A stretch of DNA of 64,000 nucleotides from Erythrobacter sp. BLCC-B19 (GTDB lineage: Bacteria > Pseudomonadota > Alphaproteobacteria > Sphingomonadales > Sphingomonadaceae): NCBI RefSeq assembly GCF_028621955.1, contig NZ_CP117516.1:1200001-1264000 (forward strand), in the 5' to 3' direction. The stretch's first letter is position 1; each line of letters begins with the position of its first letter. Positions 25,810-34,451 of this stretch are shown piece after piece. Position numbers and translations under genes: made by a program. The notes beneath the pieces were generated by a model that did no database searches, was not told where the DNA came from, and was given only the letters and a program-made list of their open reading frames with translations.

Positions 25810-26826
25810 ATGCCCGGTCCGCTTCTCGATACGCTCAAAGGTGTCCGTCAGGACGTCGCTCCCGTGTGGCTCATGCGACAGGCGGGGCGCTATCTCCCTG
25901 AATATCGAGAACTTCGGGCCGAAAAGGGCGGGTTTCTCGAACTGGTTTACGACAGCGAGGCGGCAGCCGAGATCACGGTGCAGCCGATCCGGCGGTTCGG
26001 GTTTGATGGCGCGATCCTGTTCTCCGACATCCTGATCGTGCCGCACGCGATGGGGCAGGGACTGACCTTCGCGGCCGGCGAAGGCCCGCACCTGTCGCCG
26101 ACGCTGCTGGAGGTGGAGCTCGACTCGTTCACCCCTGCCTTCGAGCGGTTCGAGCCGGTGTACGAGACCGTGCGCCGCACCCGCGCGATGATCGGCCCGG
26201 AAGTGACCATGCTCGGCTTTGCGGGAAGCCCCTGGACGGTCGCAACCTACATGATCGCGGGCGAAGGCTCCAAGGATCACCACACGGCACGATTGCTGGC
26301 TTACCGCGATCCTGTGCGGATGCAGGCGATCATCGACGCCATCGTGGACGTGTCGGTCACCTACCTGCGCGGCCAGATCGATGCGGGCGCGGAAGCGGTG
26401 CAGCTGTTCGACAGCTGGGCGGGCAGCCTTGCCCCCGACCAGTTCGAAAAGTGGGTGATTGCCCCCAACGCTGCGATCACTGCCAAGCTCAAGGAAAGCC
26501 ACCCCGATACCCCCGTGATCGGCTTCCCCAAGGGCGCGGGCGCGAAGCTGCCGGCCTATGCGCGTGAGACCGGGGTGGACGCGGTCGGCCTCGACGAGAC
26601 GCTCGATCCGGTCTGGGCGCATCAGAGCCTTCCTGAAGGGATGCCGGTGCAGGGCAATTTCGATCCGCTGCTGCTCGAAGCCGGCGGCCCGGCGCTGGCG
26701 GCGCGGGTCAAGACGGTCATCGCCGCCTTCGAGGATCGCCCCCATGTCTTCAACCTCGGCCACGGGATCGGGCAGTTCACGCCGATTGCGCACGTCGAAG
26801 AATTGCTCGCCGCGCTAAGGGGTTAA
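25810..26826 (+). CDS. hemE: Uroporphyrinogen decarboxylase
   Basis: The 338-residue enzyme converts uroporphyrinogen III to coproporphyrinogen III. The N-terminal signature PVWLMRQAGRYLPEYRELR is present, followed by FSDILIVPHAMGQGLTF, FAGSPWTVATYMIAG and QLFDSWAGSLAP, and GHGIGQFTPIAHVEELL ends the protein. The ATG at 25810 has AAGGAA five bases upstream. hemJ follows after 4 bases. Confidence 0.97.
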   Translation: MPGPLLDTLKGVRQDVAPVWLMRQAGRYLPEYRELRAEKGGFLELVYDSEAAAEITVQPIRRFGFDGAILFSDILIVPHAMGQGLTFAAGEGPHLSPTLLEVELDSFTPAFERFEPVYETVRRTRAMIGPEVTMLGFAGSPWTVATYMIAGEGSKDHHTARLLAYRDPVRMQAIIDAIVDVSVTYLRGQIDAGAEAVQLFDSWAGSLAPDQFEKWVIAPNAAITAKLKESHPDTPVIGFPKGAGAKLPAYARETGVDAVGLDETLDPVWAHQSLPEGMPVQGNFDPLLLEAGGPALAARVKTVIAAFEDRPHVFNLGHGIGQFTPIAHVEELLAALRG

Positions 26827-26830
26827 GCCT

Positions 26831-27274
26831 GTGCAGGACACGCTGCTGTCGATCTATCTGTTCCTCAAGTCGGGCCATGTGATCTTCATGGTGTTCTGGC
26901 TCGCGGGGCTGTTCATGCTGCCGCGCCAGTGCATTTATATGCTCGATCACGAACCCGGCTCGGCGGGGGAGGCCAAGTGGGCCACGCGCATGGGCAAGCT
27001 GCGCGCGATCATCCTGACCCCGTCGCTGATCATCGTCTGGGTGCTGGGGCTGTCGATGGCCTACACCATGGGCTTCTTCAGCCAGGGCTGGCTCCACGCC
27101 AAGCTGACGCTGGTGCTGGCGCTGACGGGCTATCACGGCTGGCTGGTCGGCCAGACCAAGAAGATGGCGCGCGGGGAACGCCCCCTGAGCGAGACAACCT
27201 TGCGGATGATCGGCGAGGTGCCCGGCCTGCTGCTGATCGTGATCGTGCTGCTGGTCTATCTGAAGCCCTTCTGA
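26831..27274 (+). CDS. hemJ: Protoporphyrinogen oxidase HemJ
   Basis: The 147-residue protein has four membrane helices and the HemJ signature: SIYLFLKSGHVIFMVFWLAGLFMLPRQCIYM (conserved His), MGKLRAIILTPSLIIVW, and WLHAKLTLVLALTGYHGWL. HemJ oxidises protoporphyrinogen IX in bacteria lacking HemY/HemG. It starts with GTG 4 bases after hemE, so the two heme genes form an operon. Confidence 0.93.
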   Translation: MQDTLLSIYLFLKSGHVIFMVFWLAGLFMLPRQCIYMLDHEPGSAGEAKWATRMGKLRAIILTPSLIIVWVLGLSMAYTMGFFSQGWLHAKLTLVLALTGYHGWLVGQTKKMARGERPLSETTLRMIGEVPGLLLIVIVLLVYLKPF

Positions 27275-27291
27275 GCGCGCATATTCGCTGA

Positions 27292-27474
27292 TTGACCTCT
27301 CCCTCACGCGCTCCTATTTCCTACGCACCTATCCGGCATTCGGAGCGTGAGCGCGCTCCCACAGGTCTGCTTTCTCCAAGCCCAGCCCCGCCGACGGACC
27401 AACTTTCGGGGGGCACCTCTGCCAGCCAGAGGCACTGACCGTCCGGCCACCTTACCAACTTTCGGAAATACCAA
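27292..27474 (+). promoter_or_regulatory. rho promoter candidate and leader with direct repeat
   Basis: TTGACC at 27292-27297 lies 17 bases before TATTTC at 27315-27320. The leader then has a hairpin GGAGCG/CGCTCC at 27342-27359. The exact 12-base repeat ACCAACTTTCGG occurs at 27398-27409 and again at 27454-27465, just before the rho start. Leaders of rho genes are often sites of autogenous termination. This one has C-rich, G-poor parts between 27298 and 27340, but the function here is inferred. Confidence 0.4.
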
Positions 27475-28740
<1,266 letters not shown>

Positions 28741-28803
28741 CTTACCCAGTCCTTGCGGGCCATGGGGTCGGCTCGCAAGGATAGGTCAGAGGGACGGGAA
28801 TAC

Positions 28804-29196
28804 GTGCTCAGCCAGTATCTCTACATCAGCACCGCGCCGACCCTGCCGCGCGAGGAAGTGGACGCTATCCTCGCCGCGAGTGCGCGCAACAATCCCGCCC
28901 GCGGGATCACCGGGCTGCTGCTGTTCAACGGTCGCAACTTCCTGCAATTGCTCGAAGGCGAGGAGGGCGAGGTCGCCGCGTTGATGAACACCATCACCGC
29001 CGATCCGCGCCACTCCGGCGTCTCGGTGCTTGATCGCCGCTCCGTTGCCACGCGCGCCTGCCCCGACTGGGCGATGAACCGCGTGATGATCGCCGAAAGC
29101 ATCGACAGCCGCCGCGAGGCGCTCGAGCGGGATCTGCCGCAGGGTCTTGATCCTGAAGTGCGCAAGATGATCGTCAACTTTGCGGTGCTGAACTGA
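28804..29196 (+). CDS. BLUF-domain blue-light sensor, copy 1
   Basis: The protein has about 130 residues and consists of one BLUF domain plus a short helical cap. The photocycle residues align: Tyr7 in YLYIS, Asn in RNNPARGITG, Gln48 in FLQLLEGE and Trp89 in CPDWAM. BLUF proteins bind FAD and signal through hydrogen-bond rearrangement around Tyr and Gln. The GTG at 28804 with AGAGGGACGG upstream is preferred; ATG codons at 28753 or 28762 would add a basic, non-BLUF stretch. No effector domain is present, so it must act on a partner. Confidence 0.88.
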   Translation: MLSQYLYISTAPTLPREEVDAILAASARNNPARGITGLLLFNGRNFLQLLEGEEGEVAALMNTITADPRHSGVSVLDRRSVATRACPDWAMNRVMIAESIDSRREALERDLPQGLDPEVRKMIVNFAVLN

Positions 29197-29284
29197 CCCC
29201 CTCGGGAAATCCCCTAAGCGCCCGGAAGCGCGTTTGAGGGGGCGGCGGTGCTAGGGCGGATGGGTTGTTGGAAGGGACAGCCCG

Positions 29285-29743
29285 ATGCGCCGCATCATCT
29301 ATCGCAGCACTGCATCACCGGATCTCGACCGGGCCGAGCTGTTCCGGCTGATCTTCCACGCGCGCGCCGCCAATGAGGCGCGCGGGCTTACGGGCGTGCT
29401 GCTGCGTGCCGACCAGCGCCTGCTTCAGGTGCTGGAAGGGCCGACCTGGAAGGTGATTGCCACCTTCGAGACGATCCGCCGCGATCTTCGCCATGTCGGG
29501 GTTGCGGTGATCGACGAACGCTCGATCCCGCAAGCCACCTTCCCGGACTGGCCGATGCGCTACTTCGACAACAGCGATATTGCCAAGGCGGTGCGGGTGA
29601 TGACAGCGGCCGCGGGCGGGGAACTGCCCGGGTCGATTGCCGAAGCCATGCGTGATTTCTTCGTCGAGGCCTATATCTGCCCCGAGAGCCTCACCCCTTC
29701 GCCGCCGCCAGCTGTGTCGCCATCATCTCCCAGACCTTGTTGA
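29285..29743 (+). CDS. BLUF-domain blue-light sensor, copy 2
   Basis: The 152-residue protein has BLUF at 1-95 with Tyr6 (IIYRS), Asn30 (AANEARGLTG), Gln48 (LLQVLEGP) and Trp89 (FPDWPM), all expected for FAD photochemistry. A C-terminal helix and a Pro/Ser-rich tail follow. It is 88 bases downstream of copy 1 and clearly paralogous but diverged. Its last 53 bases overlap the 3' end of the convergent NTF2-like gene; the Pro-rich tail is the overlapping part. Confidence 0.88.
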   Translation: MRRIIYRSTASPDLDRAELFRLIFHARAANEARGLTGVLLRADQRLLQVLEGPTWKVIATFETIRRDLRHVGVAVIDERSIPQATFPDWPMRYFDNSDIAKAVRVMTAAAGGELPGSIAEAMRDFFVEAYICPESLTPSPPPAVSPSSPRPC

Positions 29744-30086
29744 TCGCCTTCAGCGGCCGCACCATCACCTTGAAGTCGGTGATCTGGCCGCTGTCATTCC
29801 AGCGGATGATGTCGACGCCGTTGATCGCGATTCCGTCGAGCTCGGTGACGAATTCGAGCATCATCTCGTCCCCGTCCACCAGCTCACGCACGTAGTGGAA
29901 GCTGTCATTGCCGAGGACGTGGCTGGCGGCAACGAGATAGGCCATGACGATGGGTTTGCCCTTTTGGGGCGTGTGCACCACGGGGGAATGGAACACGGCG
30001 TCTTCGGCGAGCAGATCGGACAGCAGGGCGGGATCGCTCCCGCCCTCCATATAGGCGTGCCAGCGGGCGAGATTGGCCCCGCTCAT
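29691..30086 (-). CDS. NTF2/SnoaL-like fold protein
   Basis: The 131-residue protein looks like a SnoaL-type cone barrel: LARWHAYMEGGSDPALLSDLLAEDAVFHSPVVHTPQKGKP, then FVTELDGIAINGVDIIRWNDSGQITDFKVMVRPLKAIN. Family members are small polyketide cyclase or isomerase-like proteins of varied function; none can be assigned. The start overlaps the dienelactone-hydrolase stop by 4 bases. Confidence 0.8.
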   Translation of the reverse strand: MSGANLARWHAYMEGGSDPALLSDLLAEDAVFHSPVVHTPQKGKPIVMAYLVAASHVLGNDSFHYVRELVDGDEMMLEFVTELDGIAINGVDIIRWNDSGQITDFKVMVRPLKAINKVWEMMATQLAAAKG

Positions 30087-30781
30087 CCGAGGTGCTCGGC
30101 AAAGAAGGCCGCCGTCCGCGCGTCTGCCAACTGTGCGGCCTCCTCATGGCGGCGCTGGCCGTGTTCGGTGGCAAAGCCGTGATCGAGGCCTTCGTAATCG
30201 TGCAATGTCACCTTGGGATGATCGTCCAGCCCCGCGTGCATTGCCGCCTGTGTTTCACGTGGAACAAAGCCGTCCGCGGTGGGGATATGCAGCATCACTG
30301 GGTGCGCGATGGCGTGCTTTTCGCCCAGCAGGCCGTCGATCCCGACCCCGTAATAGCCGACGCTCGCATCAATATCGGTGCGTGCGGCGGTCATGAAAGC
30401 GAGCCGCCCGCCGAGGCAATATCCCACACAGCCGACCTTCGCGACGCCGAGCGTGCGGCGGATATGGTGGATGGTCGCTTCGATATCGCGGATGCCCGCA
30501 TCCTGATCGAACTCACCCATCATCGCGATCGCGCGGGCGAACTGGTCGGGCACGTCGGGGTCGGTTTCGAACCCCGGCTCCAGGCGCCAGAACAGATCGG
30601 GGGCGACCGCGAGATAGCCTGCCGCGGCGAGCTTGTCGCACTTCTGGCGGATACCCGGGTTCACCCCGAAAATCTCCTGAATGACGATGATCGCGGCGCG
30701 CGGGCTTCCCTCGGGGCGGGCGACATAGGCACCGAACTGCGCGTCACCTTCGAGGGTGGGGATGGTGGTATTGAGGCTCAT
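30083..30781 (-). CDS. Dienelactone hydrolase family protein
   Basis: The 232-residue alpha/beta hydrolase has IIVIQEIFGVNPGIRQKCDKLAAAGYLAVAPDLFWR and the nucleophile elbow GYCLGGR (Cys as in DLH). Acid-His elements include HIPTADGFVPRE and LDHGFA. The family cleaves dienelactone or related esters, but the substrate here is unknown. The start at 30781 gives the usual MSLNTTIPTLEGD-like N-terminus. A near-perfect parS copy (30251-30266) lies inside the gene and encodes FVPRET. Confidence 0.88.
   Translation of the reverse strand: MSLNTTIPTLEGDAQFGAYVARPEGSPRAAIIVIQEIFGVNPGIRQKCDKLAAAGYLAVAPDLFWRLEPGFETDPDVPDQFARAIAMMGEFDQDAGIRDIEATIHHIRRTLGVAKVGCVGYCLGGRLAFMTAARTDIDASVGYYGVGIDGLLGEKHAIAHPVMLHIPTADGFVPRETQAAMHAGLDDHPKVTLHDYEGLDHGFATEHGQRRHEEAAQLADARTAAFFAEHLG
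30251..30266. other. parS: parS-like site 1 (15/16) inside the dienelactone hydrolase gene
   Basis: TGTTTCACGTGGAACA differs from the palindrome TGTTTCACGTGAAACA at one base. It is the outermost member of the cluster, 4.4 kb from the putative origin. Read on the coding strand it gives the residues V-P-R-E-T. Confidence 0.7.
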
Positions 30782-30883
30782 GGGACTCTCTTGCGTTTGG
30801 GGTATCGGGCAAGGTCTATCTCTTGCCTTGCTCGGCTGCCAAGCCCAAATGAAGATAGGACCACAGGGAGAGGAGCCTGCCCG

Positions 30884-31153
30884 ATGAAGATCACCATCGA
30901 AATCGACTGCACCCCGGAAGAGGCGCGCAGCTTCATGGGGCTGCCCGATGTGAGTGCGGCCAATAATGTCTATGTCGAGAACCTGACGGCGGCGATGCGC
31001 GGCGTGTCCGATCCGGGCCAGCTGCAGCAATATGCCAGCGCGCTGGCGCCGATGGGGCAGGTCGGGCTCAAGCTGTTCCAGAACTTCGTCGAGGGCGGGA
31101 TGAAGATGGCGGCAGGCGGGGCCGGGGGATCGTCGAAGAAGTCCGCCGACTGA
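30884..31153 (+). CDS. Small conserved protein (DUF6489-like)
   Basis: The 89-residue protein begins MKITIEIDCTPEEARSFMGLPDV and ends in a Gly/Ser/Lys tail. It resembles a sphingomonad family that I remember as DUF6489, function unknown. GGGAGAGGAG lies 7-16 bases upstream of the start. mnmE starts 4 bases after its stop, so the two are likely co-transcribed. Confidence 0.7.
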   Translation: MKITIEIDCTPEEARSFMGLPDVSAANNVYVENLTAAMRGVSDPGQLQQYASALAPMGQVGLKLFQNFVEGGMKMAAGGAGGSSKKSAD

Positions 31154-31157
31154 CGTT

Positions 31158-32444
31158 GTGAGCGCCCGCGACACGATCTTCGCGCTCTCAAGCGGCGCGC
31201 CGCCGGCGGGCGTGGGGGTGATCCGCGTCTCCGGGCCATCGGCGCGGTCAGCCCTCGACACGCTGGCCGGGCGCGTGCCCGAGGCGCGGCGGGCGTCGCT
31301 GGCGAGGCTGCGTGATGCCACGGGGGCACTGCTCGATGAAGCGCTGGTGGTGTGGTTTCCGGGGCCGAACACGGCAACAGGCGAGGATCTGGCCGAGCTG
31401 CACTGCCATGGCGGGCGTGCGGTCATTGCTGCTGTCGAAGCCGCGCTCGCTGCGCTTGACGGGGTCAGACGCGCCGAGCCGGGCGAGTTCACCCGTCGCG
31501 CCTTTGCCAATGGCCGGATCGATCTGGCCGAGGCCGAGGGGCTGGCCGATCTGCTCGCCGCCGAAACCGAATGGCAACGCGCCGCCGCGCTCGCGAATGT
31601 CGGGGGCGCCTTGTCGCGGCAGGTCGAGGCCTGGCGCGAGCGGGTGCTGGCGTTGTCGGCCGAGGTCGAGGGCGTGCTCGACTTCTCGGATGAAGAGGAC
31701 GCTGCCGATTTGCCCGAATGTTTCACGTGGAACATTGGTGCGCTCGCCGGAGAACTGGCCGAATGGCTCGCCCGCCCTCGCTCCGAGCGGTTGGGGGAGG
31801 GTTTCCGCGTTGTTCTCGCGGGGCCGCCCAATGCCGGCAAATCGACCTTGTTCAACGCGCTGGTGGAGAGCGAAGCCGCGATCACCTCGCCGATTGCGGG
31901 GACGACCCGCGATGTGATCGAACGCTCTGTGGCCATCGGCGGCGTCCCGTTCACCTTTGCCGATACGGCGGGCCTCAGGGATGCGGAGAGTGCCGACGCG
32001 ATCGAGGCCATCGGCATTGACCGCGCCCGTAATGCGCTTGTGCGGGCCGATCTGGTGCTGTGGCTCGGGCCGGAGGGCGAAGGGCCGGACGGCGCATGGG
32101 AGATTGCCGCGCAGGCAGATCGCGAGGATTTCGTCCCGAAGCCCAGCGCGCGCTTTACCGTGTCGGCAGCGACCGGCGCGGGTGTGGCGGCGCTCAAGGC
32201 GGCTCTGTGCGAGGCGGCGCGCATGGCCTTGCCGAAGCCCGGAGAAGCCGCGCTCAACGCCCGCCAGCACGCGCGCCTGGGCGATGCTGTGGACGCGCTT
32301 CACGCAGCACAGGTGCTGACCGATCCCCTGCTGGTCGCCGAGGAACTGCGCCGCGCCCGCCTTGCTTTCGACCGGCTGATCGGTCGCGCGACCACCGAGG
32401 ATATGCTCGATACGCTGTTCGGCCGGTTCTGCATCGGGAAGTGA
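31158..32444 (+). CDS. mnmE: tRNA uridine-34 modification GTPase MnmE
   Basis: MnmE works with MnmG to add the carboxymethylaminomethyl group to U34. The 428-residue protein has the N-terminal tetrahydrofolate-binding domain (DTIFALSSGAPPAGVGVIRVSGP, ELHCHGG, EPGEFTRRAFANGRIDLAEAEGLADLL). The G domain carries GPPNAGKSTLFN and DTAGLRD, and the protein ends in the catalytic FCIGK. The usual G4 motif NKxD is not apparent: the corresponding region reads AAQADRED. GTG start at 31158. A near-perfect parS (31719-31734) is read as CFTWNI. Confidence 0.96.
   Translation: MSARDTIFALSSGAPPAGVGVIRVSGPSARSALDTLAGRVPEARRASLARLRDATGALLDEALVVWFPGPNTATGEDLAELHCHGGRAVIAAVEAALAALDGVRRAEPGEFTRRAFANGRIDLAEAEGLADLLAAETEWQRAAALANVGGALSRQVEAWRERVLALSAEVEGVLDFSDEEDAADLPECFTWNIGALAGELAEWLARPRSERLGEGFRVVLAGPPNAGKSTLFNALVESEAAITSPIAGTTRDVIERSVAIGGVPFTFADTAGLRDAESADAIEAIGIDRARNALVRADLVLWLGPEGEGPDGAWEIAAQADREDFVPKPSARFTVSAATGAGVAALKAALCEAARMALPKPGEAALNARQHARLGDAVDALHAAQVLTDPLLVAEELRRARLAFDRLIGRATTEDMLDTLFGRFCIGK
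31719..31734. other. parS: parS-like site 2 (15/16) inside mnmE
   Basis: TGTTTCACGTGGAACA has one mismatch from the perfect palindrome, and the flanking bases AA and TT match the other sites. It encodes Cys188-Phe-Thr-Trp-Asn of MnmE, between the helical domain and the G domain. Confidence 0.75.
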
Positions 32445-32463
32445 TTTTCCGAGGGCTGGGCAA

Positions 32464-32479
32464 TGTTTCACGTGAAACA
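32464..32479. other. parS: parS site 3 (perfect), intergenic mnmE-mnmG
   Basis: The perfect 16-base palindrome TGTTTCACGTGAAACA sits within the 20-base AATGTTTCACGTGAAACATT. It lies 19 bases after the mnmE stop. ParB (35906-36868) is the expected binder. A degenerate CACGTG element (32484-32496) separates it from site 4. Confidence 0.93.
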
Positions 32480-32499
32480 TTTCTTCCACGTGGAGCGAA

Positions 32500-32515
32500 T
32501 GTTTCACGTGAAACA
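32500..32515. other. parS: parS site 4 (perfect), intergenic mnmE-mnmG
   Basis: This is a second perfect copy, 36 bases centre to centre from site 3 and 85 bases before the mnmG start. This close pair is the only intergenic part of the cluster. Confidence 0.93.
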
Positions 32516-32600
32516 TTTTGAGCGGCACCCGGACAAGGCGTGAATGGCCCGGCCATGAATCGGCTTTGACTGTCCGACGCCTGCGCCCTATCTGCGGCCC

Positions 32601-34451
32601 ATGCATAGCTTCGATGTCCTTGTCATCGGCGGCGGTCACGCCGGGGTGGAGGCTGCCTGCGCGGCCGCGCGCATGGGTGCGCGCACGGCGCTGGTGAGTT
32701 TCGACCTTTCCGCCATTGGCGCGATGAGCTGCAATCCGGCGATCGGCGGGCTCGGCAAGGGACATCTGGTGCGCGAGGTCGATGCGCTCGACGGCGTGCT
32801 GGGCCGCGCGGCGGATGCGGGGGCGATCCATTACCGGATGCTCAACCGCTCCAAGGGCAGCGCCGTCTGGGGGCCGCGCGTTCAGGCTGATCGAGTGCGC
32901 TTCAAGGCGGCGGTGCAGGCAAGTGTGCGCGCGCAGCCGAATCTGACGCGGGTGCAGGGCGAGGCCGCTGCACTGGTGCTCGAAGGTGGGCGGGTCGCGG
33001 GGCTGGAGCTCGCCGACGGCACAATGTTTCACGTGAAACATTTGGTGCTGTGCACCGGCACCTTTCTCGGCGGGATCCTGTTCCGGGGCGAAGAGCGCTT
33101 CGAAGGTGGGCGCATTGGCGAGAATGCCGCGCACCGCTTGGCGCAGCAGTTGCGCGGGGCCGCGCTGCCGATGGCGCGGCTCAAGACCGGCACGCCGCCT
33201 CGGCTCGACGGCCGCACCATCGACTGGGCGGTGCTGGAAGAGCAGCCCTCGGACGGGGAGGCCTGGACCATGTCGCCGCTCACCCCGCGCCGGATCAATC
33301 CGCAGGTCTTCTGCGCCATCACCCGCACCACGCAGGCTGGGCATGACGCGATCCGCGCCAACCTCCACCGCTCGCCGCTGTTCTCCGGCGCGATTGCGGC
33401 GGCGGGGCCGCGTTATTGCCCCTCGATCGAGGACAAGATCCATCGCTTTGGCGACCGTGAGGGGCATCAGGTGTTCCTCGAACCCGAAGGGCTGGACACG
33501 CACCTTGTCTATCCCAACGGGATCAGCACCTCGCTTCCCGTCGATGTGCAGGAAGAGGTGGTGCGCACCATGCCGGGCTGCGCGCGGGCGCAGATCGTGC
33601 AGCCGGGCTATGCGGTTGAGTATGACCATATCGACCCGCGCGCCCTGACGCCGGACTTGCAGGTGCGCGCGATCCCGGGGCTTTACTGCGCGGGGCAGAT
33701 CAACGGCACCACGGGCTACGAGGAAGCCGCCGCGCAGGGGCTTGTCGCGGGGCTGGAGGCCGCGGCCGCGGCGCTCGGCAAGGCGGTGCCCCGGCTTGAC
33801 CGGGCCAATTCCTATATCGCGGTGATGGTCGATGACCTGACCTTGCAGGGCGTGTCAGAGCCCTACCGGATGCTCACCGCGCGGGCCGAATACCGCCTGC
33901 GCCTGCGCGCCAACAATGCCGCGACCCGGCTGACCGGGCTGGGCATCGCGGCGGGCTGCATCGGGGACGAGCGCCGCGCATGGTGGGAACGCCGCGAGCG
34001 CTTGCGCGAAATGTTTCACGTGAAACATTCGCAGACAGTGCACGCGCGCGAGCTTGCTGACCTCGGGCTTCCCGTGCGGCGCGATCATGGCGAGAAGACT
34101 CTTGCCGAGTGGCTGCGGTTCGATGGCGTGACGCCCGAAGCGCTGGCGCCCTGGCTCGGGGACATCACCGCACTTGATCCGCTGCTGGCCGAGGAGATGG
34201 CGGAGGACGCGGCCTATGCGCCCTATCTCGCCCGGCAGGATGCCGAACTGCGCGATCTGCGCGCGAGCGAGGCGCTGCCGCTGCCCTCGGATTTCCCCTA
34301 TGGGGAGGTGCCCGGTCTTTCCAACGAAATGGTCGAGCGGCTCACCAAGGCGGCACCGGGGACGCTGGCAGCCGCAGGCCGCGTTCCGGGTGTGACCCCG
34401 GCGGCGCTCTCGGCGCTGCTTGTCCATGCCCGTCGCAGGCTGGCGGCATGA
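32601..34451 (+). CDS. mnmG: tRNA uridine-34 carboxymethylaminomethyl synthesis enzyme MnmG
   Basis: The 616-residue FAD protein begins [23 protein letters not shown] and has [33 protein letters not shown] [30 protein letters not shown] and, near the C-terminus, [17 protein letters not shown]. It is MnmE's partner. Two perfect parS palindromes are inside, encoding MFHVKH at residues 142-147 and 471-476. Its stop overlaps the rsmG start by 4 bases. Confidence 0.97.
   Translation: MHSFDVLVIGGGHAGVEAACAAARMGARTALVSFDLSAIGAMSCNPAIGGLGKGHLVREVDALDGVLGRAADAGAIHYRMLNRSKGSAVWGPRVQADRVRFKAAVQASVRAQPNLTRVQGEAAALVLEGGRVAGLELADGTMFHVKHLVLCTGTFLGGILFRGEERFEGGRIGENAAHRLAQQLRGAALPMARLKTGTPPRLDGRTIDWAVLEEQPSDGEAWTMSPLTPRRINPQVFCAITRTTQAGHDAIRANLHRSPLFSGAIAAAGPRYCPSIEDKIHRFGDREGHQVFLEPEGLDTHLVYPNGISTSLPVDVQEEVVRTMPGCARAQIVQPGYAVEYDHIDPRALTPDLQVRAIPGLYCAGQINGTTGYEEAAAQGLVAGLEAAAAALGKAVPRLDRANSYIAVMVDDLTLQGVSEPYRMLTARAEYRLRLRANNAATRLTGLGIAAGCIGDERRAWWERRERLREMFHVKHSQTVHARELADLGLPVRRDHGEKTLAEWLRFDGVTPEALAPWLGDITALDPLLAEEMAEDAAYAPYLARQDAELRDLRASEALPLPSDFPYGEVPGLSNEMVERLTKAAPGTLAAAGRVPGVTPAALSALLVHARRRLAA
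33025..33040. other. parS: parS site 5 (perfect) inside mnmG
   Basis: TGTTTCACGTGAAACA is read in the frame ATG-TTT-CAC-GTG-AAA-CAT, giving Met142-Phe-His-Val-Lys-His147 of MnmG. This is just before the FAD-domain strand [11 protein letters not shown]. Confidence 0.93.
34012..34027. other. parS: parS site 6 (perfect) inside mnmG
   Basis: This perfect palindrome encodes MFHVKH (471-476) of MnmG in the same frame as site 5, in the helical linker after RRERLRE. Confidence 0.93.

Noticed and set aside
31248..33629. 793-codon antisense frame across mnmE-mnmG
   Set aside because: It spans two well-supported genes and their intergenic parS pair. Its MFHVKH peptides come only from the palindrome being readable on both strands.
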